A DNA stretch of 64,000 nt, taken from Hevea brasiliensis. Taxonomy: Eukaryota > Streptophyta > Magnoliopsida > Malpighiales > Euphorbiaceae. The notes below the pieces were generated by a model. It was not told the DNA's origin. It was given only the letters and a program-made list of their open reading frames with translations, and did no database searches. The DNA lies in assembly GCF_030052815.1 (NCBI RefSeq), contig NC_079510.1, positions 39,774,853 to 39,838,852 on the forward strand. The letters are read 5' to 3'. Below are positions 22,408 through 35,079 of the stretch, piece after piece (within the stretch, counting starts at the first letter, position 1; the number at the start of each line of letters is the position of its first letter). The position numbers and the translations under genes were made by a program.

Positions 22408-22575
22408 GCTCTTCAAACCCTTAATCCTCTCTTCTCTGCTACTTTTAGGCCTTGAAAGTTGAAACCCCTCGTTCAAAGGAGGAGGAGAAGAACCAAGCAA
22501 AGGATATATAAAAAAAGTAAAAAGCTTTGAAGATAGGGAAGGAATAGGATTCATTCCAATAAAGCAAAAGAGCAT

Positions 22576-25509
22576 GAAGTATCTTATATCAACAATTTTA
22601 GAGCTTCTTGTTGGTACGTTGGATAAGGCAAAGAGAGTTCGAGAGCATCACTTTAGCCCGGCCGAAGGCCATTTTGGCTTGTGAATCGGATTAAGATCGG
22701 CTCAAGTCAATGGTTTTGGACTTTGAATTGGTTCTAAGTTGGGTTAAGGGAGCTAGCTAAGGGCACTTCCTCCTTGAACCAGATCTAAAACCGGCGGGTC
22801 TAAATAGGTGATTCTAATTGAGAATTGGCTCGATTATAACATATGTTTTTTTTTTTTTCAATTTCTTATGTATATTTAAGTCTTTTTAATATTTTACATT
22901 ATAAATTAAAATAGATAATATTTATAAATTTATTATAATTTAATAATATCTAAAATTAAATTAAAATAATTTTAAATTAAAATTATTTCAAATCAAAATC
23001 ATTTCAAATCAAAATCAAGTCCAATCGACGGTTTCAATCAGAAAGTGAATCATAATCTGTCAGGCGATTTCTAAATAGATGTCAAGGACCAAGGGGCTTG
23101 GATTACAATTAAGTTGATGCATAGCAGGGCCATTAGGCACAGTATTCATTGGTGGAAGGCACCATCACCATTCATTATTATGATTATGATGACACCAGTT
23201 TTTTTATAAACTTTTGAAAAAGACGTCCACTGCAAGTGCTAGTGAAGTAAAATGGATTGAAAGATGAAGGTGGGTCCATCTGATTCAAGCTGCTTAAATA
23301 ATAATTAGCAATATTGGAATTGGATTATTCCATTAGTTTAATTAAGCATTAACTACTTTTATTCCTTTAATTGCCTTTAATTAATTGTTTGGTACAAATA
23401 TAAAAGGGACACTTGAAATACGCCCTTAAAAACTGGCAACTAGCCGCGCATTATGGCTTTTAAAAAATTTGCGGTATTGGAGGCCACTATTTTTTCCAGT
23501 CTTGATGTGGGTAAGATTTTGCTGCCCATCACTCGCAGCGAGGTTTTAAGTTTGATTATTGTAAGAGCTGTAGTTAAGAAAATTATTTTTTAAAATATTA
23601 TTAATTAAAAAATAATTTAAAAGTAAATTTATAAATTTTAATCATAATAATATTAAATTAATAAAATTATTTTTTAAAATTATTTTTTAAATAACATTTA
23701 AAATAATTTTTTAAAAAAATAATTTTAAACCTCTACATTTAATACTAAACATATGCTTAATAGCCTTGATTTATCTCACATCATTGAATATTATTTTTTT
23801 TTAAATTCAATAGGGGTATAATATATCAAATATAATTTATAGTTAATACAATAAAAAATAATTTTTTTTATTATAAATATGAATAATTTTAAATATATAG
23901 ATATATAAAAGAAGGCTTGGCTCCGATACTCTTTCACTTCTTAAAGGTGAACGTCAATCATTTTTTATGCCTTGATTGCCTTCCCTTTAGACCTTTAGGA
24001 CTAGGAACCTGCCACGTTATAAGCATAACTACCGATTAGCGATCACAATAAGTTGAGTATTTGTAGTTATATTCAACATGATCGAACTTTAATACAATAA
24101 ATGTAAATAATATATTATTAAATTTAAAATAAATTTAAATTTTAAAAATAATATTTACAATAGATTTAAATTTTTAGTATTAAATATTTATTATCTATTC
24201 TATTTATATAAATAATTAATTAAATATTAAAATATGTATTTTTTATAATAACATTTAGAAATTTTTATGTATTATATTTTAAATAAATAGAATTTAAATA
24301 CTTTAGAGAGAATTGTTAAAATTTTTAAATTCTGAATTATTAATAGAAATATTTTTTAATGTATATTATTAATTAAAATAAATAAAATTAAATAAATTCG
24401 AGTGTTTTTAGAGTAATAATAATAATTAAATTTAAAATAAATTCAAATAATTAAAAATAAATTTTAATTAATTTGGGACACATTCAAGTATTAAATGTAT
24501 TAATCGGATTCGCAGATACTTACCACGTTACTATCCTTAGTATAAGGAGTTTTGGTTTAATTTGAAGATTTTCTTATTTCACACAATCACACATGGGGCA
24601 GATGAAATTCGACTAAAATGAGTCCAATTAAAATGGACATCAGAATCAACTAATAGTTTTATGGATTTAAATTAGTTTTAAATTAAGAGAGTTTAGTTTC
24701 CATTCTTTTTTTATTAAATTTTAAATTGAATTGCAATTAACAATCTAATTCGACCAAAAAAATAAAAAATTAAGTATTTAAATTTAAAAATTAAGTGAAA
24801 TTTATTATAGAAGGATTTTTTTTTAATTAATACTTTCAATACATTTAAAACAATTTAACCAAATTATTGAAGAAAATTTTTAATTAAGTATAAATATAAA
24901 ATTATTAAGAAAATGATATAAGGAAATTTGATAAAACAATTATGGGAAAATATTTTAATTACTTATAATTATAACATAATTAAGAACATAAAAAATATAT
25001 ATAATTAATATAAGTACAAGAAATTAACATAATTAAAAAAAATAAAACCAATTAATATAAGGTAATGTGATCAAATGTATAAGAAAACAAAAATAAATCA
25101 TTAATGAAATTAATATTAGTTTTAAATTAAAATCGGATTGAAACCATATTCAACTAAAATCAAGATGAATTGATGTTTTAATTCTTTTGCATACTTATTT
25201 TATAGTAATTGAGTCTTTACTATATGATAAATTGTGATTTTTATTAATTAAATTGCTTTTCTTACAATCGAAAATTGAGAGAAAAATTTTTATTAATAGC
25301 ATTGACGGGACATGTAAGTTAATTAACAAGCGACTTGTATGATTAATTTTTTTAATTTCATAACTTTTTTATGAGTCTTATTAAATAAAATTTAAATTTA
25401 AATTTCTTAATAAAAAAAATCTCATATAATACTTTTTTTTAAATAATTTATTAATATAACATAATAATTTCCTTCTTGAGTGGTTTTAAAAAATTATTAA
25501 ATTAGACTG
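22576..25509. other. AT-rich intergenic
   Basis: Includes the promoter side of DUF3339 copy 2. A GC-richer piece at 22660-22820 (ggccgaaggcc, aaaccggcggg) and a related tail at 23000-23080 may be the ends of an old non-autonomous repeat. Nothing codes for protein. From 23570 to 25500 the sequence is almost only A and T runs. Confidence 0.45.
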
Positions 25510-26908
25510 TGTCACGACCCCATTCGACAGGCCTGACTGGCATTAAAATTTGGATCAGTATAAGGCCCTGAAGCTAGTAGTAAGCCCAACTAATCTCTAA
25601 TCCATCCATGAAGTCCATATTTGAGCCCAATTTTAAAAAATCAATTAAACAGAGTCCGATCGTAACATTGATAATTTAACGAGAAACTCTTAACTCACCC
25701 GACCTGTAATATCAAAATAAAGCCATTTGAGGAGTTCAACTCACCCCTATAATCATCCACAGTCAATATAAAATTAAATGGGAGACCAACTCCCTCATCC
25801 AATATAGTCATCCATCCACATATTACACATACATAGATTAATAAGTTACAACTCAAATTAATTAATCTTACAGTCCCAAACTAAATAAAATGGTTCTACA
25901 TATGTGGAGGTCTAGAATTCAAATTTAACAATACAAAATACGAAAATCACAACTAGTGGACCTTCGAGGTAGGAAACAGGTTAAACTCAATAATAAGCTC
26001 TCCTGTATCCTGAAAAAATGGGGTGAACAAGAGTGAGCGTTTAACTCATAGAGTAAGATATTGATTTTAAAAACAATTTCTATAACTATTTAGTCCTAAT
26101 ACATCCCTAATGATGAAATGCAACACCAATCAATAATTTTCACCAAATTCAAACAATATTCGCACAAATAATAATTTGGAGCACTCACACACCTCGATAC
26201 ATCACAACAGATATATACATATGGAAGTTGATACCCTATACAACTCTCTTAATCCAAGATCTGCTAGCGAGATCAACTTAAGTCGAATTTTCGCTTAATA
26301 ATCCAACTATAGGGGTCAACGAAATCAACTCAAAGCTATACTCACTCTGACTTTCTCAAAAAAGACCGGGCCCCAAGCGAGACTAGCTCAAGTTGATTTG
26401 CTCATGCTATGCATATCCATCACACCACACCATATGCACACTAACACACGCACACAACTCCAAATTACCCAAATGCGACATTCACATCCATTTTTCAAAT
26501 AAAAAAATACAACATAGAACATGTCTAATATTTAACAACATACATATATTTACATGTAATGCTTGAGTATACCTTGAATATATATAATGATATTGAAATT
26601 GTAAATAAAGTTAATATTTATTCACAAATTAACTGTTGATTATTGAGGCAGCTGGGTGGAGGAGCAAGGCTGGCCTGGCTCACCTAAACATTATATCAAA
26701 AATTTGTCAATATTTATTCAAGCAAAACTTCGAAGAGTCAAATGATAAATCCTCAGTTTTGCAAAAAATTCGACAGAGTTTCTCCTATACTTAGTCGACT
26801 TAAATAACACTTTCAAAACACAAATCCCACATCCACATCTCATCATCATCATATGGCCCCTCCTGGACCCTCCAAAACAGTTAATGCTCATAATTTTAGA
26901 AAATTACA
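25510..26908 (-). mobile_element. Inverted copy of the LTR family found in the viral RT
   Basis: Read on -, it starts TGTAATTTTC and ends GGGGTCGTGACA, about 1.4 kb, and follows the LTR at 13349-14782 along its whole length with moderate divergence. The flanking 5-mers (gactg at 25505-25509, tttta at 26909-26913) do not match, so it is not a simple solo LTR. It may be the 3' LTR of a longer element whose internal part continues at 41579 beyond the Athila insertion. Confidence 0.75.
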
Positions 26909-26912
26909 TTTT

Positions 26913-26917
26913 AGCCC
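26913..26917. repeat. Target-site duplication of the Athila element, left (agccc)
   Basis: Left agccc; the right copy is at 41579-41583. Confidence 0.9.
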
Positions 26918-28533
26918 TGATGCATACATTTTGCATAGTCATTTAGGTCTAATTTTATAGCCATTTTATTTGATTATTAGTCATTTTTAGCTAATCTCAT
27001 TAGTTAATTAGTTAGTTTTTCATAGTTGTCAATTTTGCACTAATTTGTAATTTTTACTTTGTTTTGTAGGAAAAATGGTGTTTTTGAAGGACTAAAGAGA
27101 ATTTTGCCATTGAGGAGTGTCTTCTACAGCAAAAAGATGTCAAAAACAAGTTTTCAAGCTGAAATATGCATTGACCAAATTGTGCATAACTTGCCGCATA
27201 AGCTATGCAGATCTGCATAAGGAGAAAAATCACTGTTTCAGAACCAACCGAAATGTGCATAAGGAGACTGCATAGCCTATGCACATTCTCGCCTCCCTTA
27301 TGCACATTCACGAAATTGTGCATAACCTATGCACCAAGTCATGCAGCTTCGCATAAGTGACCCAGAACCAGCCGAAAACTGCATAAGGGACTGCATAACT
27401 TATGCAGTCCACTTATGCAGTCCCTTGAAGAGTTCATTAATGAGCTGGCAGGAGATTCTCTCAAATAATTCCTCCTAGAACATACTATTTTAGGGCTCCA
27501 TGTCAGAAAAATGCTATAAATAGTCCCATTTTCTCATTTTAGGGAGACAAGGAGCAAAGAAAAAAAGGAGGAGGCTAAGCAGAATTTGAGGAGTCATTTT
27601 CACCTTCCACACCATTTTCAACTAAGATTTGCAGATTTCTTTCTTTCTTTACACTTTTCTACATTTCTAGTGTTTAATTCCTTACTTCTTAGCTTAGATT
27701 AAAACTTTATTTCCATTTAAACTCATCATATCTTGTAAGCATTATGGATAGTGAGTAGTTTACTTTTGATTCTGGAGTAAGGGTTGTAATATTTGAGATA
27801 TTTTGTGGATTTTGATTGGGTAATCCATATTTTGTGGTCTTAATGAGTTTTATTCATTTCTTGTATGCTAAATGACATGCTTAGTGTAGGATCCCATTAA
27901 GTTATGTTCTTAATCCATGGTTGAAGCACCGAAAGGAGAAGGCCTTGTGATAGATAATCAAGAAATTGGACTTAATTAACTTAGACCTAGAAATAGGCTA
28001 AGGATTAAGAGGATTCACAGATTAATTAAAGAACTTAATGGGTCTTAATTAATTCTAACTCCACGAAAGTAGGATTAGTTTGATTAAGGCACTCTTTGTC
28101 TCACTCGAAAGGGAATTCAAAGGATTTAAGAATTAATCTCCTTAAAACCCATTAGTTTCATAAGATTGGATAACCAATTTAAAATCCCAAAATAGCTCGA
28201 ATATGAAATCCCGAACTCCGGAATCGCCTTTTTACCATTGTTAATTTCTAATCGAATTTAATTACTTACCATTTTAAATCTTGCCATATTTGAACTTGCT
28301 TATTTCAATTTGATGCAATTTTAGTTTAATTAATACATTGTTGAATAGAATATTAAATTTGCACATTTAGATTTCGTATTCCATTACCCATTAATTCATT
28401 ATTTTAATTTTATGAATACTTCAATTTAGTCAACTTTTATATCGAAAATTCAATCATTAACACAACTCCTCGTGGGATCGATATTTTTCTATACTACTTG
28501 TACGACCCGTGCACTTGCGGTTGGGACGCATCA
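26918..28533 (+). repeat. Athila 5' LTR
   Basis: This 1616-bp LTR starts TGATGCATACATTTTGCATAG and ends GGGACGCATCA. At 27178-27430 it contains several tgcataa/ttatgca palindromic units like those of the internal array. The rest is AT-rich and without ORFs of interest. Confidence 0.95.
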
Positions 28534-28539
28534 AGTTTT

Positions 28540-28557
28540 TGGCGCCGTTGCCGGGGA
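28540..28557 (+). other. Primer-binding site (tRNA-Asp)
   Basis: tggcgccgttgccgggga lies six bases after the 5' LTR and is complementary to the 3' end of plant tRNA-Asp, the usual primer of Athila elements. Confidence 0.9.
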
Positions 28558-28668
28558 GTTGTTTGTTTAAGATTGAATTCTTGATTATTTTAGTTGTTTT
28601 TAGTTTTATCTTTGTTATCTTTTCATTTTGTGTTTGTTTGTTCTTTTTTTCAGGTACTTTAATCTTTT

Positions 28669-30300
28669 ATGAGAAGAGCTAGAAGCTCAAGTGACACAAC
28701 CTTACTGTTCAATCCTGAAATTGAGAAATTTTGTAAGGCCAACAAGAAAGAAACCAGAAAAAGGAAAGAAGCTTCGAGAGAAACTGAATTAGAAGCAGAC
28801 ATGGCTGATGAAAGAATTAGAATTGATGTTGGTAATGCTGGAAATGGTCAAAATAATGAAAATGCAGCCCATGGTGAAGAGGTAGTTAATGCAAACGTGC
28901 CTAGGGGAAGTATGATGGACCATGCTTTTCCACGTTTTGATGATTTGAGAGAGAGCATAGCAAGACCAAGGATTGATGCAAACAGTTACAAGATGGATTT
29001 TGGAGTTCTTCAAATGATTCAAAATTCTCAATTTGGAGGACATCCTTCTGAAAATCCACACACACACTTGAAGAAGTTTGCTATGATTTGTGATATGCAA
29101 AAGCAACCTGGAGTGTCTGATGATGCAGCAAGATTGAAGCTATTCCCATTCTCTTTGAAAGATAGAGCATTGGATTGGCTTGATTCTTTACCTCACAACT
29201 CCATTACGAATTGGGAGCAACTCACTGATGCATTTCTTGCACAATATTTTCCACCTGGAAAAACTCAAGAATTGAGGAATCAAATGACAGCTTTCAGACC
29301 AAGAGAAGATGAAACTCTTTATGAGTCATGGATGAGATGGAAAGAATTGGAAAGATTATGCCCACATCATGCCATTCCAAAATGGATGATAAATCAAAAT
29401 TTTTACACAAATGTCACTCCTGCAATCAGAGGAATTATTGATGCTCAAACAGGAGGAGAATTTATTATAAAGCATGAAGATGAAGCTTATGAGCTATTGG
29501 AGAAAATTGCAAAGAATACTCATCTTTGGAGTAGTCCAAGAGGACCAGCTCCAACTCAAAAAGGCAAGTCTTTGGAATGTATGATCTTGATCCATTCAAC
29601 ATGATTAATGCAAAGTTTGATGCACTTACAAATGTCCTTGCTAAGAAGATGGAAGATTTGAGTATGTTGGTTAGTTCATCATCATCAGTTGGAAGTTCAC
29701 AACAAGTGGCTTATGCAGAGGAAACAACCAGCTGTGGAGTAGATTATGGAGAACAAGCAGCATATGTTGGTAATTATGGAAATAAGCAAATGGGGAATAC
29801 TTATTCTCAAACTTACAATCCAAATTGGAGGAATCATCCCAACTTTTCATGGGGAAATCAGCAAAATCAAGTTCAAAATCAGAATTTTCAACCACAACAG
29901 CAGAGTCAAGTTCCATATTAGCAAAATAGGCAACCACTGCCTAATTTTCAGCCCAAAATATGAACCCTCCACCAAAAGCAAGAAGAACGAAATTCCACCA
30001 TCAAGCTTTATTGCAATGATTCTTGCCAACCAAAATAAGCATGATGAGGAGATGAGAGAGGTGAAAGCAAGGCTGGAGCAGATGCAAACACACAATGTGA
30101 ATCTTTGGAAAACCAGATTGCACAACAAGCATCTTCCTCAAGTGCCAAATCTTTTGGAAAGCTTCCAAGTCAACCAGAAAATCCAAGAGAGCAGTGTCAA
30201 GCTATTACTTTAAGAAGTGGAAAAGTTATAAATGATGAGAAGAGTGAAAACAGTGAGAAGAGAGAAAATGAAAAAGGAACTGATGGGAGTGAAAAATAAG
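28669..30300 (+). pseudogene. Athila gag, frameshifted
   Basis: The reading starts at ATG 28669 (MRRARSSSDTTLLFNPEIEK) and contains the retrotransposon gag core: LKLFPFSLKDRALDWLDSLP, then FLAQYFPPGKTQELRNQM and ETLYESWMRWKELERLCPHH at about residues 155-235. A 1-base frame change near 29570 moves the reading to the next frame, which runs to a TAG at 29919. Beyond this, gag-like sequence ending in NQIAQQASSSSAKSFGKLPSQPENPR continues at 30105-30299 in another frame. Gag forms the virus-like particle. The protein cannot be made whole from this copy. Confidence 0.85.
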
Positions 30301-30429
30301 AGAGTGCAGAAAAATGTAAGGAGAAATTTGAAGAAAAAGAAGAGAAGTATATACCTCCTGAGCCCTACAAGCCACAACTTCCCTTTCCACAAAGATTTCA
30401 CAAAGCCAAGCTTGATAGGCAATTTGGGA

Positions 30430-31290
30430 AGTTCTTAGAGGTTTTGAAGAAACTTTACATAAATGTGCCTTTTGTTGATGCTCTTTCACAAATGCCCTCT
30501 TATGCAAAATTCTTGAAAGAAATTCTCTCAAACAAGAGAAAACTTGAAGATGATGAAAGCTGTAGCTTTGTGAGGAAGAATGTAGTGCTATCCTCCAAAG
30601 GAAACTTCCTCCAAAGCTTAAGGATCCAGGGAGTTTTTCAATTCCATGCCACATTGGAGAGTCTTGTTCTACAAAAGCTCTATGTGATTTAGGGGCCAGT
30701 GTTAGCCTTATGCCCCTTTCTATCTATGAAAAGCTCAACATGGGAGATCTAAAGCCAACCCACATTTCTCTTCAGTTAGCTGACAGAACAATCAAGTATC
30801 CTGAAGGGATTTTGGAGAATGTGCCCCTGAAGGTTGGAAAGTTCTATATACCTGTTGACTTTGTCATCTTGGACATGGAGGAAGATTCTAATATTCCAAT
30901 TATCTTGGGGAGACCCTTTCTAGCTACAGCAGGAGCGTTGATTGATGTGAAAGGAGAAAAGCTTACTCTTAGAGTTGGTGAAGAGCAGTTAATTTTCAAT
31001 ATTAATAACACTATGAAAAAGCATCATTCTGAAGCTGATACTTGCTTGAGAGTTGATATCATTGATGAGCTAGTTGAAGAACACTTCAGAAAGAAATATC
31101 CAGAAGATCCACTTGAAAATTGTTTGGTTCATGGAGGAGGCATAGATTATAACAACCCTCATGTAGCTGCATATGCTCAACACTTAGAGGGAAGTCCACC
31201 ATTCATTTCTGCTCCAGTTTTCAACTCACACAAAAGGAAAAAGCAGAATTTAAGCAACCATCATTCAAGGAAGAAGATGCACCTAAGGTA
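30430..31290 (+). pseudogene. Athila protease region, frameshifted
   Basis: The first part (30444-30692) reads LYINVPFVDALSQMPSYAKF and then loses frame near 30560-30600. The aspartic-protease core follows: DLGASVSLMP at 30690-30720, then LQLADRTIKYPEGILENVPL and IPIILGRPFLATAGALIDV in the frame open from 30710. The active-site triplet is D-L-G, as is common in Athila. Another frame change separates it from the RT. Confidence 0.85.
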
Positions 31291-32300
31291 GAACTTAAGC
31301 AACTTCCTTCTCAGCTCAGGTATGAATTTCTTGGCACTAATAACACTTATCCAGTAATTGTAAATGCAAATTTGAGTACTTTAGAGGCTGATAAGTTGTT
31401 AAGAGTATTGAGACAATTTAGGAAAGTTTTGGGATACACCATAGATGACATTAAGGGAATAAGCCCACACTTTTGCATGCATAGAATCATTTTGGAAGAA
31501 AATTGTAAACCATCTATTGAACATCAAAGGAGGTTGAACCCAAATATGAAAGAAGTTGTTAAAAAGGAAATTTTGAAGTTGCTTGATGCAGGGATCATAT
31601 ATCCCATCTCAGACAGTACTTGGGTGAGCCCAGTACATGTTGTTCCAAAAAAGGGTGGAATGACAGTTGTCAAAAATGAAAATAATGAATTAATTCCCAC
31701 CAGAACAGTGACTAGTTGGCGAATGTGCATAGATTACAGAAAATTAAATGTTGCCACTAGAAAAGATCACTTTCCACTTCCCTTCATTGATCAAATGTTG
31801 GAAAGACTAGCTAGGCATTCTTACTTTTGCTATTTAGATGGATATTCAGGTTTTTTTCAAATCCCTATCCATCCAAATGATCAAGAGAAAATCACTTTTA
31901 CTTGTCCATATGGAACCTTTGCTTATAGAAGGATGCCATTTGGGTTGTGTAATGCACCAGCCACTTTTCAGAGGTGCATGATGGCAATCTTCTCAGATTT
32001 CATTGAAGACATAATGGAGGTTTTTATGGACGATTTTTCCGTTTATGGATCTTCATTTGATATATGCTTGGCTAACCTTTCTAAAATTTTGCGATGTGCG
32101 AATCGACCTTGTGTTAAAGCGGGAAAAGTGTCATTTCATGGTTCAGGAAGGGATAGTGCTTGGACATTTGGTGTCTAATAGAGGAATAGAGGTTGATAAA
32201 GCCAAAGTTGAAGTGATAGAGAAGATGGCTCCTCCTACCAATGTCAAGGGAATTCGAAGTTTCCTAGGACACGCGGGTTCTCTGACGCTTTATTAAGGAT
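31291..32300 (+). pseudogene. Athila reverse transcriptase, frameshifted
   Basis: The clear RT domain at 31372-32090 has VVKKEILKLLDAGIIYPISD, WRMCIDYRKLN, MPFGLCNAPATFQRCM and the catalytic box FMDDFSVYG near 32020-32045. The frame breaks near 32085-32110 and resumes in another frame (CHFMVQEGIVLGHLVS), then breaks again near 32270 in the FLGHAG motif. RT copies genomic RNA into DNA inside the particle. This copy is inactive. Confidence 0.9.
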
Positions 32301-32800
32301 TTTTCTAAAATAGCTAAACCTTTGTCTAATTTGTTAAGTAATGACACACCATTTGAATTTGACCAAGAGTGTTTGGATGCCTTTTGCGAGTTGAAGCAAG
32401 CTCTTATCACTGCACCAATCATGCAACCATCTGATTGGAACCTACCTTTTGAAATTATGTGTGATGCTAGCAACTATGCAATTGGGGCTGTTCTTGGTCA
32501 AAGAAAGGACAAAAAGGCTTATGCTATTTATTATGCTAGTAGAACAACTGGATGAGGCTCAAACAAATTATGCAACAAGCGAAAAGGAATTTTTGGCAAT
32601 TGTCTTTGCATTGGAAAAGTTCGGACCTTACATTATTGACTCAAAGGTGGTTATATTTTCAGATCATGCGACCATCGTGTATTTGCTCAGTAAAGGAGGC
32701 CAAACCGAGGCTCATTAGGTGGATTCGATGTTACAAGAATTTGATTTGGAGATTAGAGATAAGAAAGGAGCTGAAAATGTAGTTCTTAGATAATCTTAGT
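32301..32800 (+). pseudogene. Athila RNase H, frameshifted
   Basis: FEIMCDASNYAIGAVLGQ near 32449-32500 carries the first catalytic aspartate. SEKEFLAIVFALEKF follows with the glutamate region, and VVIFSDH with a further aspartate. At least two frame changes (near 32550 and 32690) separate the parts. Confidence 0.8.
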
Positions 32801-34201
32801 AGGTTGAAATTGGATGGTGAAGAATTGGATGAAATCCCTATTGATGAGTTTTTCTTGGATGAACAACTTTTCTCTCTTGTTGCTAAACTACCTTGGTATG
32901 CGGACTTTGTGAATTATCTATCTTGTGGAATTTTACCTCTAGGTATGACATGGCAACAAAAGAAAAGTTCTTGCATGAGGTGAAATTTTATAGATGGGAT
33001 GACCCTTTACTCTTTAGGAGATGTTGTGATGGTCTAATTAGAAGATGTATTCTGAAGAGGAAGTCAGAGTATTTTGCATCATTGCCATGCTTGATTATGG
33101 AGGTCATTTTGGAATCTCTAAGACAATAGTAAAATTTTGCAAGCTGGTATCTTTTGGCCAAATATTTTTAAGGATGTGATGAAATTAGTGTTGAATTGAG
33201 ATAAATGTCAAAGGAGTGGAAATTTGTCAAAAGAGATCAAATGCCCTAAATAATATTCTTGAAGTGGAATTATTTGATGTTTGGGAATAGATTTTATGGG
33301 GCCATTCCCTCCTTCATATGGTAATAGATACATCTTAGTTGGGGTTGACTATGTGTCAAAGTGGGTGGAAGCTATTGCAACTCCAACTAATGATGCTAGA
33401 GTGGTAGTAAAATTTTTGAAGAAATTTGTCTTGAGCAGATTTGGAGCTCCTAGGGCTATAATTAGTGATGGGGGTTCCCATTTTTGTAATAAGCAATTTG
33501 AGAGCTTAATGAGGAAGTATGGTGTAGTGCACAAGATAGCTACCCCATACCATCCTCAAACTTCAGGACAAGTTGAAATTTCTAACAGAGAGCTCAAGCA
33601 TATTTTGGAGAAAACAGTGAACAATTCTAGGAAAGATTGGTCTATCAAACTAGATGATGCTTTATGGGCATATAGGACTGCCTACAAAACCCCTATAGGA
33701 ACTACTTCCTTTAGATTGGTGTATGGTAAGTCTTGTCATTTACCTGTGGAGCTAGAACATAGAGCATATTGGGCCATTCAGACCTTAAATTTTGATCTTA
33801 AGCAAGCTGGTGAGAAAAGGTTGTTACAACTTAATGAGCTCGAGGAATTGAGGATGGATGCTTATGAAAGTGCCCGTATTTACAAAGAAAGAACTAAAGT
33901 TTGGCATGATAAGCATCTGAGGAAAAAGGAATTCAAAGAAGGTGATTCAGTTTTGTTGTTCAACTCAAGATTGAAATTGTTCCCTGGAAAACTTAAGTCA
34001 AGGTGGACTGGTCCATATAGAGTTTCTAAGGTTTTCCCTTATGGAGCAATTGAAATTTGGAGTGAAAAATCTGGGAATTTTAAGGTCAATGGGCATAGAT
34101 TGAAGCATTACATAACTGGAGACCCAATACTAGGAGCAAGCTGTTACAAGCTCTCCAATCCCTCACCTCTTTTCAGTAAAATTCATGAAGAGTCCAGCTA
34201 A
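32801..34201 (+). pseudogene. Athila integrase
   Basis: The zinc-binding N-terminal part (about 32900-33270) is broken by frame changes, and near 33200 one cysteine codon of the CxxCQR motif is a TGA stop. The catalytic core and C-terminus are open from 33281 to 34201 (306 residues) and begin [17 protein letters not shown]. The three acidic residues are visible: D in GIDFMGPF, D in ISDGGSHF and E in GQVEISNRE. The tail has [16 protein letters not shown]. Integrase inserts the DNA copy and makes the 5-bp target duplication seen here. Confidence 0.88.
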
Positions 34202-35079
34202 GGACTATAAATTAGCCCTCTTGGGAGGCATCCCAAGTCCTTTTATTTTGCTTTTGTTGATTTACTTTCATTTTCATTAATTTTCTTTTTATCTTAAATC
34301 TCCCCAAATTTAAAATTTTGACATTGTTAAATCTTGTCCCTTGTAGATGTAATTCAATGAAGAAAGGCTGGTGAACTGTTGGGGAAGTAATTCTTAACTT
34401 GAAAAATTTTGTCCTTCAAAAGAACTGATAAGCTTTTGCTGCATAATCTGTGCAGGAGCTGCAATCTAGTTCATGCAGAGGAAAAATAAAATCTGCAGCA
34501 AAAAAGGGTGTCTGCAGCAAATGACTTGTATTTTTGATGAGATTGGATGTATATCAATGGAGAAAGGTTGGTGAACTGCTGAAATTGCTATCTGGTTTAT
34601 GCAGAGCAGAATAATAGAATCTGCAGCAGATTACTTGTGTTTTTGGTGAGGTTGGATGGGTAATTTTCTAATATTTGTGCTTATAATGATATTATGGTGG
34701 TTAGTTGGTCATTTTTGCAGTTTCGAGCTCCTTTGGGGTTGTAGGATTCAAGGTAGAAATGTTGCATTTTCTTGGCAAATCTTGGAGATTTCATTTCTCA
34801 TTTGTGGTTAGATGCAACTTCATGCAAATTTTATGGAGTTTTATGTGCTGAATGTTGATTTGCAGAATTTGAGTCAAAATGGCATAGCTCTCAAAGGTCT
34901 TTTATGTAGGATCCATTTTTACATGCTTGTGTGATGCACTTTTGATGAACTTTGAATATATTGATGTGTTTTTGGTGAAACTTCTCATGGTTTATGCTTC
35001 ATGGAATTATATTTCCTCATTCTAGGGTATTTTTCACACTTGCAATCCATGTTTTATTGCATTCTTGATCTTGCTAACT
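34202..35079 (+). other. Athila internal non-coding stretch
   Basis: This lies between integrase and the palindromic array. Two related segments containing agaaaggctggtgaactgttg and agaaaggttggtgaactgctg (near 34360 and 34560), each followed by gcagcaga/tctgcag words, show a local duplication of about 200 bp. No ORF is recognised. Confidence 0.6.

Noticed and set aside
30210..30654. Minus-strand ORFs within gag/protease
   Set aside because: Shadow frames opposite recognisable retroelement coding sequence.
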